A DNA stretch of 64,000 nucleotides from Aquabacterium sp. A7-Y (GCF_026153205.1 NZ_JAPFBW010000024.1:50818-114817); one strand, 5' to 3'; positions 9,410 through 17,552 are shown, counted from the stretch's first letter. Program-made: numbers and translations. Notes: generated by a model from the sequence alone, not told the origin.

Positions 9410-10186
9410 TCAGGCCGACGAGGGCCGCAGCGGCGGCATGAAGGCATCGACGCTCGCGGGGTCGACGCGGAAATGCGCCCGCACCTCGGCGATCGGCGTG
9501 TCCCACAGCTCGGTCCATCGCACGCCGAACAGCGGCCGCGCGCGTTTGCCCATCAGCCAGCCCCTCACGATGGCGCGCATGCGGGCATCGCCTTCGGCAT
9601 ACGGGTGCTTCAGGGTCTGGATGATTCCGCCGCCGAGCATCAGGGGCGCCAGCCGGGTCGGCATCTGCGCGAGATAAAAACCGTGCAGCCCGAGCTCGCC
9701 GGCGACGTCGGCATCGAAGTCGGCGACGGTGTGCCAGATGTCGTGGGTTTCGAGCAGGTGGGCGCGGGCGTAGGAGGTTGCGTCCCGGGCCGGATGGATC
9801 GGGATGTCGTCAGCGTCCAGGCCGTTGCGGTCCAGGTGCTGGACGAAGGCGTGTGCCAGCGTGCCAGCCGGCTTGGCGCGCAAGGCCGGCAGATCGAGCG
9901 GCCCGAGGCGGGGCCGGTCTCGCAAGGCGGGCGCGAAGTTCGGGTCGTCGCCGATCTCGTCGGCCATGGCCTTCAGCAGCGCGGGTGTGAACACCGCGTC
10001 GCCGATGGCGACCACCGCGCCCAGATTGGACGGCTTGCGGAACAGCACGCCCATCGAATACACGACGCGCAGGACCCGGCGCAGCCTTTCCCGCCGGGTA
10101 AGACGCGCACTCAGATCGGGCAGAGGAGGGTTCACGCCGGCCAGCGTGACGCCATTTTGTGCGGGTGAATGTGAATATCCGTTCAT
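9410..10186 (-). CDS. Coq4-family protein
   Basis: About 258 residues. The diagnostic Coq4 metal-binding signature HDIWH followed by 11 residues and Glu is intact near residue 146 (ETHDIWHTVADF, then AGE). In eukaryotes and some proteobacteria Coq4 proteins act in ubiquinone ring modification or organise the Coq complex; many bacterial copies have no assigned role. The gene reads toward the lipopolyketide synthases, 192 bp upstream, so it may belong to their operon and act on a lipid-like quinone or polyketide. The ATG at 10186 is preferred; an upstream GTG at 10234 in frame lacks a ribosome site. Family call is good; pathway is inference. Confidence 0.85.
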   Translation of the reverse strand: MNGYSHSPAQNGVTLAGVNPPLPDLSARLTRRERLRRVLRVVYSMGVLFRKPSNLGAVVAIGDAVFTPALLKAMADEIGDDPNFAPALRDRPRLGPLDLPALRAKPAGTLAHAFVQHLDRNGLDADDIPIHPARDATSYARAHLLETHDIWHTVADFDADVAGELGLHGFYLAQMPTRLAPLMLGGGIIQTLKHPYAEGDARMRAIVRGWLMGKRARPLFGVRWTELWDTPIAEVRAHFRVDPASVDAFMPPLRPSSA

Positions 10187-11055
10187 ACTCAGCTCATTGG
10201 CAGTGACGCAGCCCTGCCCCCGCAAATCCCGCACCGGCGACCAAATATCGACCGGAGGCGACTCGCGATGACAAAGCGATAAACCGAAACGAAAACATCG
10301 CGCGGCGCACTGATGCGCCGCATTCTTCCGGACGGGCCCGCGCCGAACGACTTGTTTTTGTCATCCTGCGTCCTGCACGACCCGCACGCTCACTGATGCA
10401 CCCACTCCATGCACCGTCGCTGCACCCCACCGGGGCGCGGCCGACTTTCATCGCGGAGAAACTCTTGTTCTTGTGCGCCCGATGCCGCCACCCGCCTCGA
10501 CAGCAGACAGCGAAAATCACCTCCGCACCGACGTGCGAAATAAGCGACAGCCCAGCGCCAAGCCCCAGCCGCATCCCCGTCACGCTGCCTGCGCAACCGC
10601 GACGGACGAGGCGCCTTACCGTGGCAAGGCCGTCATTTATTCGACATATTTACTCCTGCGCACTTTCGGTGTTGCCTCCGAGTGCGATACGAAGTTGATT
10701 CTAAATAAGTAAACGAAACGCCAACCCCTGGAAAGTCTGACAGCTTTCCGAGATGGCGGCTGATGAAATCCCCAAAAAGGCCCGAAAGGGCAGGTTTTGA
10801 GGCCAAGGCGCCCGGCGTCAGCAGACTGTAAGTCCGCGGCTGATTATCGAGCCGAACGGGCGGGGGCGCCCATTTTCGGGCGGGAACCCCGGCGGAGCGC
10901 CGGCGGTTCACCGCAAGGGTGCATATTGGCGAAACCGCGGCCCCGACCGAGGCCGCATTTCTTGAGGGGGTCGAGACCGGAGGATTCAGCGCAGAGGTGC
11001 GCGGAGATTCAGCGCAGACCGGACGCGGCGCGGGTCGGCTGCGCCGGATGCCGCC
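10187..11055. other. Long intergenic region, no supported gene
   Basis: No frame here looks like a protein. The stretch 10600-10760 is clearly AT-richer than its surroundings. On the minus strand a TAGAAT hexamer (10698-10703) preceded at 15 bp by TTGGCG (10719-10724) could be a promoter for the Coq4/PKS operon. About 50 bp downstream, AGGAG with good spacing precedes a four-codon frame MSNK (10647-10633). A GCCC-GAAA-GGGC hairpin with flanking A and T runs sits at 10772-10799. All are weak candidates. A sequence resembling a tRNA-Tyr anticodon arm near 10820 lacks the rest of a tRNA. Confidence 0.4.
10772..10799. terminator. Possible bidirectional terminator hairpin
   Basis: A GCCC/GGGC stem closed by a GAAA tetraloop is extended by CAAAA on one side and TTTTG on the other. 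It resembles an intrinsic terminator in either direction, but no gene clearly ends here. Confidence 0.35.
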
Positions 11056-11409
11056 TTATGCCCAGCAGAGGGCAGCGACCGCGGCCAGCGCCGGCACGGC
11101 CTGGACGAAAAAGATCTTGCGGCTGACCGTCAGCGCGCCGAAGACGCCGGCGACCACGACGCAGGCCAGGAAAAACAGCTTGACTGCCGTGCCTGCCGGC
11201 CCGAGCGTCAGGCCCCACACCAGCCCGGCCGCCAGAAAACCGTTGTACAGCCCCTGATTGGCGGCCAGCGCCTTGGACGCGGCGGCGAACTCGGGCGTCA
11301 GGCCGAAGGTGCGACGCCCGAAGGGCTTGTCCCACAGGAACATCTCCAGCACCAGGAAGTAGAGATGCAGCAGGGCCACCAGGCCGACCAGGATCTTTGC
11401 GAGCACCAT
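11056..11409 (-). CDS. DUF1304 small inner-membrane protein
   Basis: A 117-residue protein starting MVLAKILVGLVALLHLYF, with about four hydrophobic helices and the typical DUF1304 opening of a Leu/Phe-rich helix followed by FLWDKP. Function of the family is unknown. The ATG at 11409 is chosen because the family begins with this helix; an in-frame upstream start at 11448 would overlap the divergent promoter. It is divergent from a TetR regulator gene and probably controlled by it. Confidence 0.85.
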   Translation of the reverse strand: MVLAKILVGLVALLHLYFLVLEMFLWDKPFGRRTFGLTPEFAAASKALAANQGLYNGFLAAGLVWGLTLGPAGTAVKLFFLACVVVAGVFGALTVSRKIFFVQAVPALAAVAALCWA

Positions 11410-11420
11410 GCGCCTTGTTT

Positions 11421-11461
11421 GAAAAACACTTTTGTTTCTATTTGGCATGTTATTGTTTTTC
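11421..11461. promoter_or_regulatory. Divergent promoter with inverted repeat, probable TetR operator
   Basis: In the 56-bp AT-rich gap between the DUF1304 and TetR genes, GAAAAACA (11421-11428) is matched by its inverse TGTTTTTC (11454-11461), 4 bp before the regulator ATG. Divergent TetR genes usually repress both sides from such a site. Binding is inference. Confidence 0.5.
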
Positions 11462-11465
11462 GATC

Positions 11466-12170
11466 ATGAGCACAACCAGCAAGACAGCAGCGCCGCGAAG
11501 CCCGGCCGGGCGCTCGCGCGCGGCGCCGCAGAAGCTGCCGCGCGGTGGCCGCCACCCGCTGACGCAGGCGGCGGTCGCCGCCTCGCAGCGCGAGCGCATG
11601 CTGCGCGCCATCGTGAAGGTCGTCGCCGACAAGGGGTACACCGCGACGACGGTCGCGGACGTCATCGGCGTGGCGGGGGTCTCGCGCCGCACCTTCTATG
11701 AACAGTTCGCGAGCATCGAAGCCTGCTTCCTGGCCGCCTATGACGACGGCCTGCAGGAGCTGCTGGCGGCCATCCGCGAGGCGATGCGCGGCGCGCCGAA
11801 GGGCGACTGGCGCGAACGCAGCCGGCTGGGCATTGCCGCCTACCTCGACGCGCTGGCGGCCGGCCCGCCGGGCGCGGCATGGACCTACACCGTCGAGGTA
11901 CTGGGCGCGGGCCGCAAGGCGCTCGCGCGCCGGGCGGCCGTGATGGCGCAATGGACGGCGCAGTGGCGCGCCTTGCAAGAGATGCGGCGAGCCACCGAGG
12001 CCGAGGTGCCCGATGTGGAGGACGCCTGCCTGCTGGCCCTGGTCGGCGGCATCGAGGAGCTGGTGCGCGAATGCCTGCGCAGGAGGGGCGTGCGGCATCT
12101 GCCGGGCTTGGTGCATGTGGCGACGGATCTGTCGGTGCGGGTGCTGGGTGGAGCGCAGCCGGGCGGCTGA
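11466..12170 (+). CDS. TetR/AcrR-family transcriptional regulator
   Basis: A 234-residue protein. After a basic, Ala/Pro-rich N-terminus of about 40 residues comes a TetR DNA-binding domain (RERMLRAIVKVVADKGYTAT, then VADVIGVAGVSRRTFYEQF and the usual FL-AAYD transition). The C-terminal ligand region is helical and not recognisable. The ATG at 11466 is used because the family domain follows it; a longer in-frame opening from 11397 would overlap the divergent gene. It likely represses itself and the neighbouring DUF1304 gene. Confidence 0.92.
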   Translation: MSTTSKTAAPRSPAGRSRAAPQKLPRGGRHPLTQAAVAASQRERMLRAIVKVVADKGYTATTVADVIGVAGVSRRTFYEQFASIEACFLAAYDDGLQELLAAIREAMRGAPKGDWRERSRLGIAAYLDALAAGPPGAAWTYTVEVLGAGRKALARRAAVMAQWTAQWRALQEMRRATEAEVPDVEDACLLALVGGIEELVRECLRRRGVRHLPGLVHVATDLSVRVLGGAQPGG

Positions 12171-12424
12171 CGGCTCCAACTCAAGGCGGGACTGAAGCAG
12201 ATGCGGAGTTTCTATCTGGCCTACCGGGATCTACTCCGGAAACGTCACGCGGTGCGTGACCTTTCCAGCGCGGCGACCCTGATGGGTCGGCCGGACCCAG
12301 CAGGGATCCGGCTGCAATCCACGCTCGGGAAAACGCGGATATATCCACCCTCGCATGTCAAAGAATGTCAGACTTTGACAATAGGCCTACAATTTCAGGG
12401 TAGTCTGCTACCGAGAGGTTTGTC

Positions 12425-12697
12425 ATGGGCATGAACGTGAATTTGACGCCGCAGCTGGAGGAACTGGTGCGACGCAAGGTCAGTTCTGGCATGTACACGT
12501 CGGCGAGTGAGGTCGTCCGGGAGGCCTTGCGGCTGATGGACGAGAAAGACCAGCTCCGCGAAGCCCAACTCGATCAACTGCGCCAGGACATCCGGGAGGG
12601 TCAGCACAGTGGGCCAGCGACGGCGTGGGATCCCGAGGACATCAAGCGAGCCGGCCGAGCGCAACGCACAGCCAGCGTCAAAGTCAGCGCGGGATAA
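12425..12697 (+). CDS. parD: ParD-family antitoxin
   Basis: A 90-residue protein with a ribbon-helix-helix N-terminus (MNVNLTPQLEELVRRKVSSG, then YTSASEVVREALRLMDEKD), typical of type II ParD/CC2985 antitoxins. The C-terminal tail is charged and probably toxin-binding. The next gene encodes the ParE-type toxin 10 bp downstream, giving the standard antitoxin-first order. Autorepression of the pair is normal for the family. The 254 bp upstream hold no gene I can support. Confidence 0.93.
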   Translation: MGMNVNLTPQLEELVRRKVSSGMYTSASEVVREALRLMDEKDQLREAQLDQLRQDIREGQHSGPATAWDPEDIKRAGRAQRTASVKVSAG

Positions 12698-12707
12698 CCG
12701 TCGCGAG

Positions 12708-13001
12708 GTGCGAGTTCGTCCAAGCGGTCGCGCCGACATCGAGCAGTTGTGGCACTACATCGCGGACGACGACATCCCTCAGGCAGACCGCTTCGTCGAT
12801 CGATTGGACGAGACCTTTCGTCTGCTCGCGCAACAACCCTTGATGGGAAGAGCCCGCGACGAGTTGGGGCAGGCAGTGAGAAGTCACCCGTTCCAGAGGT
12901 ACGTAATCTTCTACGAGCCCTTACCGAGCGGGATCGCCGTCATACGGGTTCTGCATAGCGCTCGGGACGTAGTGACGCAATTCACTGCTGCGGACGAATA
13001 G
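12708..13001 (+). CDS. parE: ParE/RelE-superfamily toxin
   Basis: A 97-residue protein starting at GTG after GCGAG. Recognisable ParE features are RADIEQLWHYIADDDIPQAD, RFVDRLDETFRLLAQQPLMG, the Arg-rich RARDEL turn, RYVIFYEP and the final VIRVLHSARDV strand-helix. ParE toxins poison DNA gyrase; related members are mRNA interferases. It follows its cognate antitoxin. A longer in-frame opening (from 12609) runs inside the antitoxin gene and is not used. Confidence 0.92.
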   Translation: MRVRPSGRADIEQLWHYIADDDIPQADRFVDRLDETFRLLAQQPLMGRARDELGQAVRSHPFQRYVIFYEPLPSGIAVIRVLHSARDVVTQFTAADE

Positions 13002-13073
13002 CGCCTCCGCGCTCTTGAGCAACCAAACGCTCGCCGTCTTCCGCCGTGCTCCTAGCAGCAGCGGATCGCCGCC

Positions 13074-13277
13074 TCAGTCCGGCACCCGCTCGAACAACTC
13101 CCCCACACCCACGCCGAAAAACTTGCAGAGCTTGTCGATGGCGTCCAACTCCACCCGGGCGGCAGTCTCTTGGTAGAGCAAGGTGATGGTGTTGCGGTTG
13201 AGCCCGGTTTCCCGGGCCACATCGGCGATCTTCAGCTTGCGTTCGCCCATGAGCCGCGAAAGGTGGCACTTGATCAA
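13074..13277 (-). CDS. Small XRE/Cro-family regulator
   Basis: A 67-residue helix-turn-helix protein beginning MIKCHLSRLMGERKLKIADV with recognition region RETGLNRNTITLLYQETA and LDAIDKLCKFFGVGVGELFE. The TTG at 13277 is preferred because GGGGTGG lies 5 bases before it and family members open with this sequence. It sits beside the toxin-antitoxin pair and divergent from the hypothetical gene at 13428; target unknown. Confidence 0.88.
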   Translation of the reverse strand: MIKCHLSRLMGERKLKIADVARETGLNRNTITLLYQETAARVELDAIDKLCKFFGVGVGELFERVPD

Positions 13278-13323
13278 GAGCCACCCCAAATGGAAAAATT
13301 AGATCCAGGATAGAAGAATTTGC

Positions 13324-13351
13324 TTGACACGCTCGTTCTGGGTTCCACAAT
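13324..13351 (+). promoter_or_regulatory. Sigma-70-type promoter candidate
   Basis: TTGACA (13324-13329), a 16-bp spacer and CACAAT (13346-13351) read toward the hypothetical gene at 13428. The perfect -35 is unusual for this GC-rich window. The divergent XRE gene starts 46 bp away and might control it. Confidence 0.5.
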
Positions 13352-13427
13352 GTCATCCTAGACATCAAAACGCCGCGCAAGACGACGTGAGCCGCTGCAT
13401 TGTGACCACTTTCGGGAGGCCCGAGAA

Positions 13428-13967
13428 GTGCCAGAGCTTGCTTTTGCCTTTTCGGTAAGCGTGGACCATGGGCCCAACGCCGTCGGCCACGGTTTACCCG
13501 GCTTTGCCCACAGCGGCGGCCCGTTCACGACAGGGCCCATGCCTCAACCGGCCTTCTGGTTCCACCCCACCCTCGACCCCACGCTGTCACTGCCCACGCG
13601 CCGCGCGTGGTACCGCCGCCTGCAGCATCAACTCGCCGCCCTCGACCTCGCGATCGGAACGCACCGGGCCGTGTCGGTGGTGATCGGCGGCCGGCACGTG
13701 CTCGGCTCCAACGACCGGCAGCAGGTGTTGAGTTGGCTCATGAACGAGTCCCCGGTGTGGGCCGTGCAGAGCGGTGAGCTCCTGCTGCTGCAGCCCCAGG
13801 CCGGCCTGCTCGCCGGCACCGCGGCCCTGAACCTCTGGCTGGTCAACGGCCTCTCGCACTGCTGGCTGGCAGGCACCGGCCGCACCACGCTGTGCCGCAT
13901 CGGCCAGGGCGCAACGCTCGCCCGTCGCATCGGCGAAGCACGCCGCGCGCTGCGCGCACGAAGATGA
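13428..13967 (+). CDS. Hypothetical protein
   Basis: A 179-residue frame I do not recognise. It has no signal peptide or clear domain; the middle (RRAWYRRLQHQLAALDLAIG, SVVIGGRHVLGSNDRQQ) looks protein-like. GTG at 13428 is preceded by GGGAGG at 8 bases and by a promoter candidate at 13324. An ATG at 13539 is the alternative and would drop a Gly/Pro-rich stretch. That ATG lies in one arm of a 9-bp inverted repeat (CATGGGCCC 13467-13475, GGGCCCATG 13533-13541). Confidence 0.55.
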   Translation: MPELAFAFSVSVDHGPNAVGHGLPGFAHSGGPFTTGPMPQPAFWFHPTLDPTLSLPTRRAWYRRLQHQLAALDLAIGTHRAVSVVIGGRHVLGSNDRQQVLSWLMNESPVWAVQSGELLLLQPQAGLLAGTAALNLWLVNGLSHCWLAGTGRTTLCRIGQGATLARRIGEARRALRARR

Positions 13968-14005
13968 CAGCAAGCTTAAAACACACCCCCCATTGGAGGG
14001 TGGCG

Positions 14006-14039
14006 ATTAGCCATGGGGCGAATTAGCATGATTGCTAAT
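14006..14039. promoter_or_regulatory. SdpR-type operator overlapping the regulator start codon
   Basis: A perfect inverted repeat ATTAGCA-TGAT-TGCTAAT occupies 14022-14039 and overlaps the sdpR-like ATG at 14038. A further ATTAGC half-site lies at 14006-14011. ArsR/SdpR-type repressors bind such dyads at their own promoter, so this is the likely autorepression site. Confidence 0.65.
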
Positions 14040-14352
14040 GAACGAGATTTTCAAAGCCCTGTCGCACCCGACCCGCCGCGAGATCATCGGCCTGTTGCGT
14101 GACGGCCCGATGGCCTCGGGCGATATCGCCGGGCTGTTCGACATGAGCTGGCCGACCATCACGGGGCACCTGAACGTGCTGCGCGATGCCGGGCTGGTGG
14201 AGGTGGAGCGGCTGGGTGTCTCGATGCGCTACCGGCTCAACATCTCGGCCATCGAGGACGCGGTGGGTTTCCTGATGGACGTGCTCGGCACGGGCAAGGC
14301 CCGCGCCGGCGCCCGCCTCAGGCCGAAACGAAAAGGAAACGTCACGCCGTGA
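14038..14352 (+). CDS. sdpR: ArsR-family autorepressor, SdpR type
   Basis: A 104-residue winged-helix protein: MNEIFKALSHPTRREIIGLL, GPMASGDIAGLFDMSWPTIT, HLNVLRDAGLVEVERLGVSM. It lacks the metal-binding CxC of ArsR and matches the SdpR branch, which pairs with SdpI membrane proteins. Its last codons overlap the SdpI-like gene (GTGA), so the two are co-translated. ATG at 14038 is preferred over a TTG two codons upstream. Confidence 0.9.
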   Translation: MNEIFKALSHPTRREIIGLLRDGPMASGDIAGLFDMSWPTITGHLNVLRDAGLVEVERLGVSMRYRLNISAIEDAVGFLMDVLGTGKARAGARLRPKRKGNVTP

Positions 14353-15089
14353 CTCAGCCGCCTTCCGCTCCCCCGCCCCTTCCACCTGCTTCGTCCACGC
14401 CCCCGCGCCCATCGCCCCCCGGCCCGCTCGATGCCGCGGCCTGGGCCGTCGCCGGGCTGCAGCTGGTGTTGGCGCTGTGGGTCGCCGGCTGGGGCCCGGA
14501 CGGTCCGCTGCCAATGCACTTCACGGGGACCGGCGAGGTCGACCGCTGGGGCCACCGTTATGAAGCCGTGGCCGTGCTGCTCGGTTTTGCGCTGCTCAAC
14601 CTGGGGGTGCAGATCGGCTTGAGGCACGGGGCCGCGGGAAGCCTGCCAGCAGGCGGCCCCCCGCTGCCGCTGAGGGTGGCGCGTGTGGTCCTGCTGGTCG
14701 TGCTGACCCTCGTCAGCGCACTGTGCGGGGCGCTGGGACTGGGCCTGCTGACCCCGGGCGAGCCCCAGGTGCGGCTGATGCATGGGGCGCTCGCGCTCGG
14801 CTGGGTGGCGACGCTGTCGCTGGGCGCCGTGGTCGGCAAGGCGCGCCCCAACCCGGTGGTGGGCGTGCGGGTCCGCTGGACGCGGCACAGCCGCCTGGCC
14901 TGGGACAAGGCCAACCGCCTGCTCGGTCACCTCTATTTCCTCGGCGGCTTGACCGGGCTGCTCTTGATGCCGCTGGTCGACGTGTTCGATGGCTTCACGC
15001 TGCTGATGGTCGTCACGCTGGGCGGCGGCGCGCTCTCGCTCTTCGAGAGCTGGCGCGTCTGGCGCACCGACCCCGAGCGCACCGGCTGA
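14349..15089 (+). CDS. sdpI: SdpI-family membrane protein
   Basis: A 246-residue protein with a Pro-rich N-terminal tail (about 30 residues) and six or so transmembrane helices. It carries the DUF1648-like segment (PLPMHFTGTGEVDRWG) and the SdpI signature KARPNPVVGVRVRWTRHS followed by LAWDKANRLLG. In Bacillus, SdpI gives immunity to the SdpC toxin and senses it; proteobacterial homologues are mostly uncharacterised. The GTG start overlaps the sdpR stop by 4 bases. Confidence 0.9.
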   Translation: MTQPPSAPPPLPPASSTPPRPSPPGPLDAAAWAVAGLQLVLALWVAGWGPDGPLPMHFTGTGEVDRWGHRYEAVAVLLGFALLNLGVQIGLRHGAAGSLPAGGPPLPLRVARVVLLVVLTLVSALCGALGLGLLTPGEPQVRLMHGALALGWVATLSLGAVVGKARPNPVVGVRVRWTRHSRLAWDKANRLLGHLYFLGGLTGLLLMPLVDVFDGFTLLMVVTLGGGALSLFESWRVWRTDPERTG

Positions 15090-15250
15090 GGCCGGGGCAA
15101 GACTGCTTGCCGTCCCTCCTGCCGGACCTGCGCCGCCGGGCATGCCGTGTGCCGATGCCTGGGAAGTGCCGCCGAGCGGGCCCGGCTGTTCTGGCCCTGC
15201 GCTGCGGTGTGTCCCCAACCCGGAACCCGACGCATGGGCAAGGAGGAACA

Positions 15251-15703
15251 ATGAACAACGACGATGTCATCGGTGTACTGAACGACCTGGTCGAAACCAG
15301 CAAGGACGGTGAGTACGGTTTCACCTCGTGTGCCGAGCATGCCAAGTCGCCCGAGCTGAAGAGCTTTTTCACCGCACGCGCGGGCGAATGCCGCCGTGGC
15401 GCCGAAGAACTGCAGGCCCAGGTGGCCTTGCTGGGCGGCAAGCCCGACACCTCCGGCACCGCCGCCGGCGCGGTGCACCGCGGCTGGGTCGCGGTGCGCG
15501 GCGTGTTGAGCGGCTACGACGACCACTCCATGCTGGAGGAGTGCGAACGCGGCGAAGACGTGGCCGTCACGAAGTACCGGGCCGCGCTGGAAAAGCCGCT
15601 GCCGCCGGACCTGCGTGCGATCGTCGAACGCCAGCTGCAGGGCGCCCAGCGCAACCACAACGAGGTCAAGGCGCTGCGCGATCGTTTCCCCAGGAAAGCC
15701 TGA
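15251..15703 (+). CDS. PA2169-type four-helix-bundle protein (DUF2383)
   Basis: A 150-residue helical protein: MNNDDVIGVLNDLVETSKDG, YGFTSCAEHAKSPELKSFF, LEECERGEDVAVTKYRAALE. These match the PA2169/DUF2383 ferritin-like fold common in stress-related loci. Function is unknown. AGGAGG lies 6 bases before the ATG. A strong hairpin terminator follows 10 bp after the stop, so it is a single-gene unit. Confidence 0.88.
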   Translation: MNNDDVIGVLNDLVETSKDGEYGFTSCAEHAKSPELKSFFTARAGECRRGAEELQAQVALLGGKPDTSGTAAGAVHRGWVAVRGVLSGYDDHSMLEECERGEDVAVTKYRAALEKPLPPDLRAIVERQLQGAQRNHNEVKALRDRFPRKA

Positions 15704-15712
15704 CGAACCGAC

Positions 15713-15745
15713 GGGGCGGGCCGGGGCCGGCCCGCCCCTTGTTTC
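15713..15745 (+). terminator. Intrinsic terminator
   Basis: A 10-bp perfect stem (GGGGCGGGCC / GGCCCGCCCC, loop of 6) is followed by TTGTTTC, just after the DUF2383 gene and before the convergent PEP-CTERM gene. Confidence 0.8.
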
Positions 15746-16985
15746 ATCCCTTGCATCTCGCGAAGTCGGCCTGCCGGCGCCACACCGTCAGCAGGATGCC
15801 GGCCACCAGCAGCCAGCCCGACGCGGGCTCGGGCACCGGTGTCATCAGGAAGGCGCGCACTCCCCCGTCGCGCATCACGCCGTCGCCGACGATCTGCCCG
15901 TGGTCGTTGATCGCGAAGGCCGACAACTCGCTCCAACTACTACCCGGCGGCAGCAGATCGCGCAGGAAGTTGAATCCTTGCTCCGTGGTATGGAGAAACC
16001 CGCCGCCTTCAGTGGAGCCCGGCTGCAGCTGGGCGTAACCCACCACCTGCCCGCGCGCATTGAGGTCTTCGCCGAAGAGGGTGTAGGCGTGGGCCGGCCC
16101 GACCGGCCGGGCGATGCCGTCGCTGCCGTAGAGGTAGGGCCGCAGATAAGTGTTCGCATCGATGTCGCGCACGTTCACCAGCACATCGCCCCGCTGGTTC
16201 ACCGCGACGGCCGAACTCTCGCGGCCGCCGAAGCTGCCCAGATCGCGAAAACCGCCCGCCAGGGTGCCCACCACGGCGTGCCGGCCCGTGACGTTGTCCA
16301 CCTCCGCATGCCCCACGATCAGGCCACTGTCGTTGATGGCGCGCAGGGCCACCCCTTGCGCACCGGGCAGGCCCGGCAGCTCCGACATGCCGGACAGCGC
16401 ACTCCCGAGCCCGCCGCTGTAGACGAAGGCGGCGCTCGATCCCGTGTCACCCACGAGGTGTCCGACCACATGGCCGTGGTTGTTGAGGGCCTCGGCCGTG
16501 ACCTTCACGGGCCTGTCGCTGGAACCCAGCGCCTGCAGGCCGGCGCCCGGGCTGTAGAGGAAGCCGCGGTGCCCACCGTCGTCTCCGGTCCGCAGGAGGC
16601 CGGACACCTGGCCGCGTTCATTGATGGCACTGGCGCGACTGCTCGGACCGCCCAGCGTGCCCAGGTCCTGCAAGACGCCACCGGGCGAGTGCAGGAAGGC
16701 ATGTCCCGGGTCGCCGGGGCTGAACTGGGCCTCGCCCACGACCTGGCCCAGGTTGTTGATGTCGCGCGCGCGGCTCCACAGGCCAGGCGTGCCCAGGTCG
16801 TGGATGCTGTAGCTCGCGGCGGCCGCAGCGCTTGCGGCCGCCGCTGCCAGGCTCACCGGTCCGAGCACCCGGCACAGGCGGCCGGCGAGCCGACGCGGCG
16901 GAGGCCGGAAGAGCGCGGACGGTGGGGCTGTCGGGGCCCGGGGGCGCGGGCCGAAGTTGCGGGGAAAGTCAGGGAGAGGGGTCAC
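15744..16985 (-). CDS. PEP-CTERM-sorted protein with HAF repeats
   Basis: About 413 residues. A signal-like region around residues 35-60 (Ala-rich) is followed by at least seven HAF-type repeats of the pattern INxxGQVVG...AF (for example DINNLGQVVGEAQF, AINDHGQIVGDG), each with DLGTLGG-like strands, a predicted extracellular beta-propeller-like fold. The C-terminus is a PEP-CTERM tail: VPEPASGWLL, hydrophobic helix, then WRRQ and basic residues. Such proteins are exported and processed by exosortase. GTG at 16985 is chosen because GGAGG lies 6 bases upstream. Confidence 0.88.
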   Translation of the reverse strand: MTPLPDFPRNFGPRPRAPTAPPSALFRPPPRRLAGRLCRVLGPVSLAAAAASAAAAASYSIHDLGTPGLWSRARDINNLGQVVGEAQFSPGDPGHAFLHSPGGVLQDLGTLGGPSSRASAINERGQVSGLLRTGDDGGHRGFLYSPGAGLQALGSSDRPVKVTAEALNNHGHVVGHLVGDTGSSAAFVYSGGLGSALSGMSELPGLPGAQGVALRAINDSGLIVGHAEVDNVTGRHAVVGTLAGGFRDLGSFGGRESSAVAVNQRGDVLVNVRDIDANTYLRPYLYGSDGIARPVGPAHAYTLFGEDLNARGQVVGYAQLQPGSTEGGGFLHTTEQGFNFLRDLLPPGSSWSELSAFAINDHGQIVGDGVMRDGGVRAFLMTPVPEPASGWLLVAGILLTVWRRQADFARCKG

Positions 16986-17110
16986 GGAATCCTCCTGCGT
17001 CAGCACCGCCCCGTGCGGGGGCACGCAGGCGTCCGGCGGGGGGCGGCAGGGTCAGGGGAGACCGGTGCGAAGGCCGCAAGGCGGCCTTGCCTCGGCGCTC
17101 GGGGCGGGCC

Positions 17111-17335
17111 TCAGCGGGGGTCGCTGCGGCGCAGCCTATGGTGCTTGGTGTACGCAGCCAGCAGCCCTAGCCCCAAGGCCATCAGGACATGGCCGGGTGT
17201 ACCGGGCAGCTCGGGCCCGGCAGCGGCAGCCGTGCTGCCGCACAACACGATGGCCGCCACGAGCCAGCGTGCCACCGGGTGGCATCGCGTGAAGCGGGGG
17301 CCGTGTCGGCGCGGAACGATGAGGGACGAACCCAT
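17111..17335 (-). CDS. Small exported or membrane protein
   Basis: A 74-residue protein with an Arg-rich N-terminus, a hydrophobic signal segment (WLVAAIVLCGSTAAAAG), the short motif GPELPGTPGH and a second hydrophobic helix before a basic tail (KHHRLRRSDPR). AGGAG stands 8 bases before the ATG. It lies 125 bp upstream of the HAF/PEP-CTERM gene on the same strand and may be co-transcribed. The tail resembles a degenerate sorting anchor. Function unknown. Confidence 0.6.
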   Translation of the reverse strand: MGSSLIVPRRHGPRFTRCHPVARWLVAAIVLCGSTAAAAGPELPGTPGHVLMALGLGLLAAYTKHHRLRRSDPR

Positions 17336-17552
17336 CAGGTACTCCTGGGGAAGGTGGCGCAGGCTCGTGCGCCGGCCGGGCCGTGAAGCCCACTGCCGGC
17401 CGGCACACCGGGAAGGGCAGCACCACATGCGCCTTCCTATCGTTAACCCTAGCCCTTCCCAAGGAGGCCCGCCTCCCCTCCGGTGAGGGGTCGACCGACA
17501 GCAAGGACGCGACATGCACAGCAAGTCGGGATGCGGCCTCGCTGCCGGTCCT

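Noticed and set aside
10805..10880. tRNA-Tyr-like anticodon arm (GCAGACTGTAAGTCCGC)
   Set aside because: The arm has an A-C mismatch, and no T-arm (GTTCGA-like) or convincing acceptor pairing can be built around it.
11424..11448. Extended N-terminus of the DUF1304 protein (MPNRNKSVFQTRR)
   Set aside because: It lies in the AT-rich divergent promoter with the inverted repeat, and family members begin at the hydrophobic helix.
12201..12434. 77-codon frame starting MRSFYLAYRDLLRK between the TetR and ParD genes
   Set aside because: The first residues look protein-like, but no family was recognised, the rest is unconvincing and the end overlaps the antitoxin start; possibly a decayed remnant.
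13467..13541. 9-bp inverted repeat CATGGGCCC/GGGCCCATG as a mobile-element end
   Set aside because: The arms are GC-rich and short, there is no transposase and no target duplication; it is probably incidental within the hypothetical gene.
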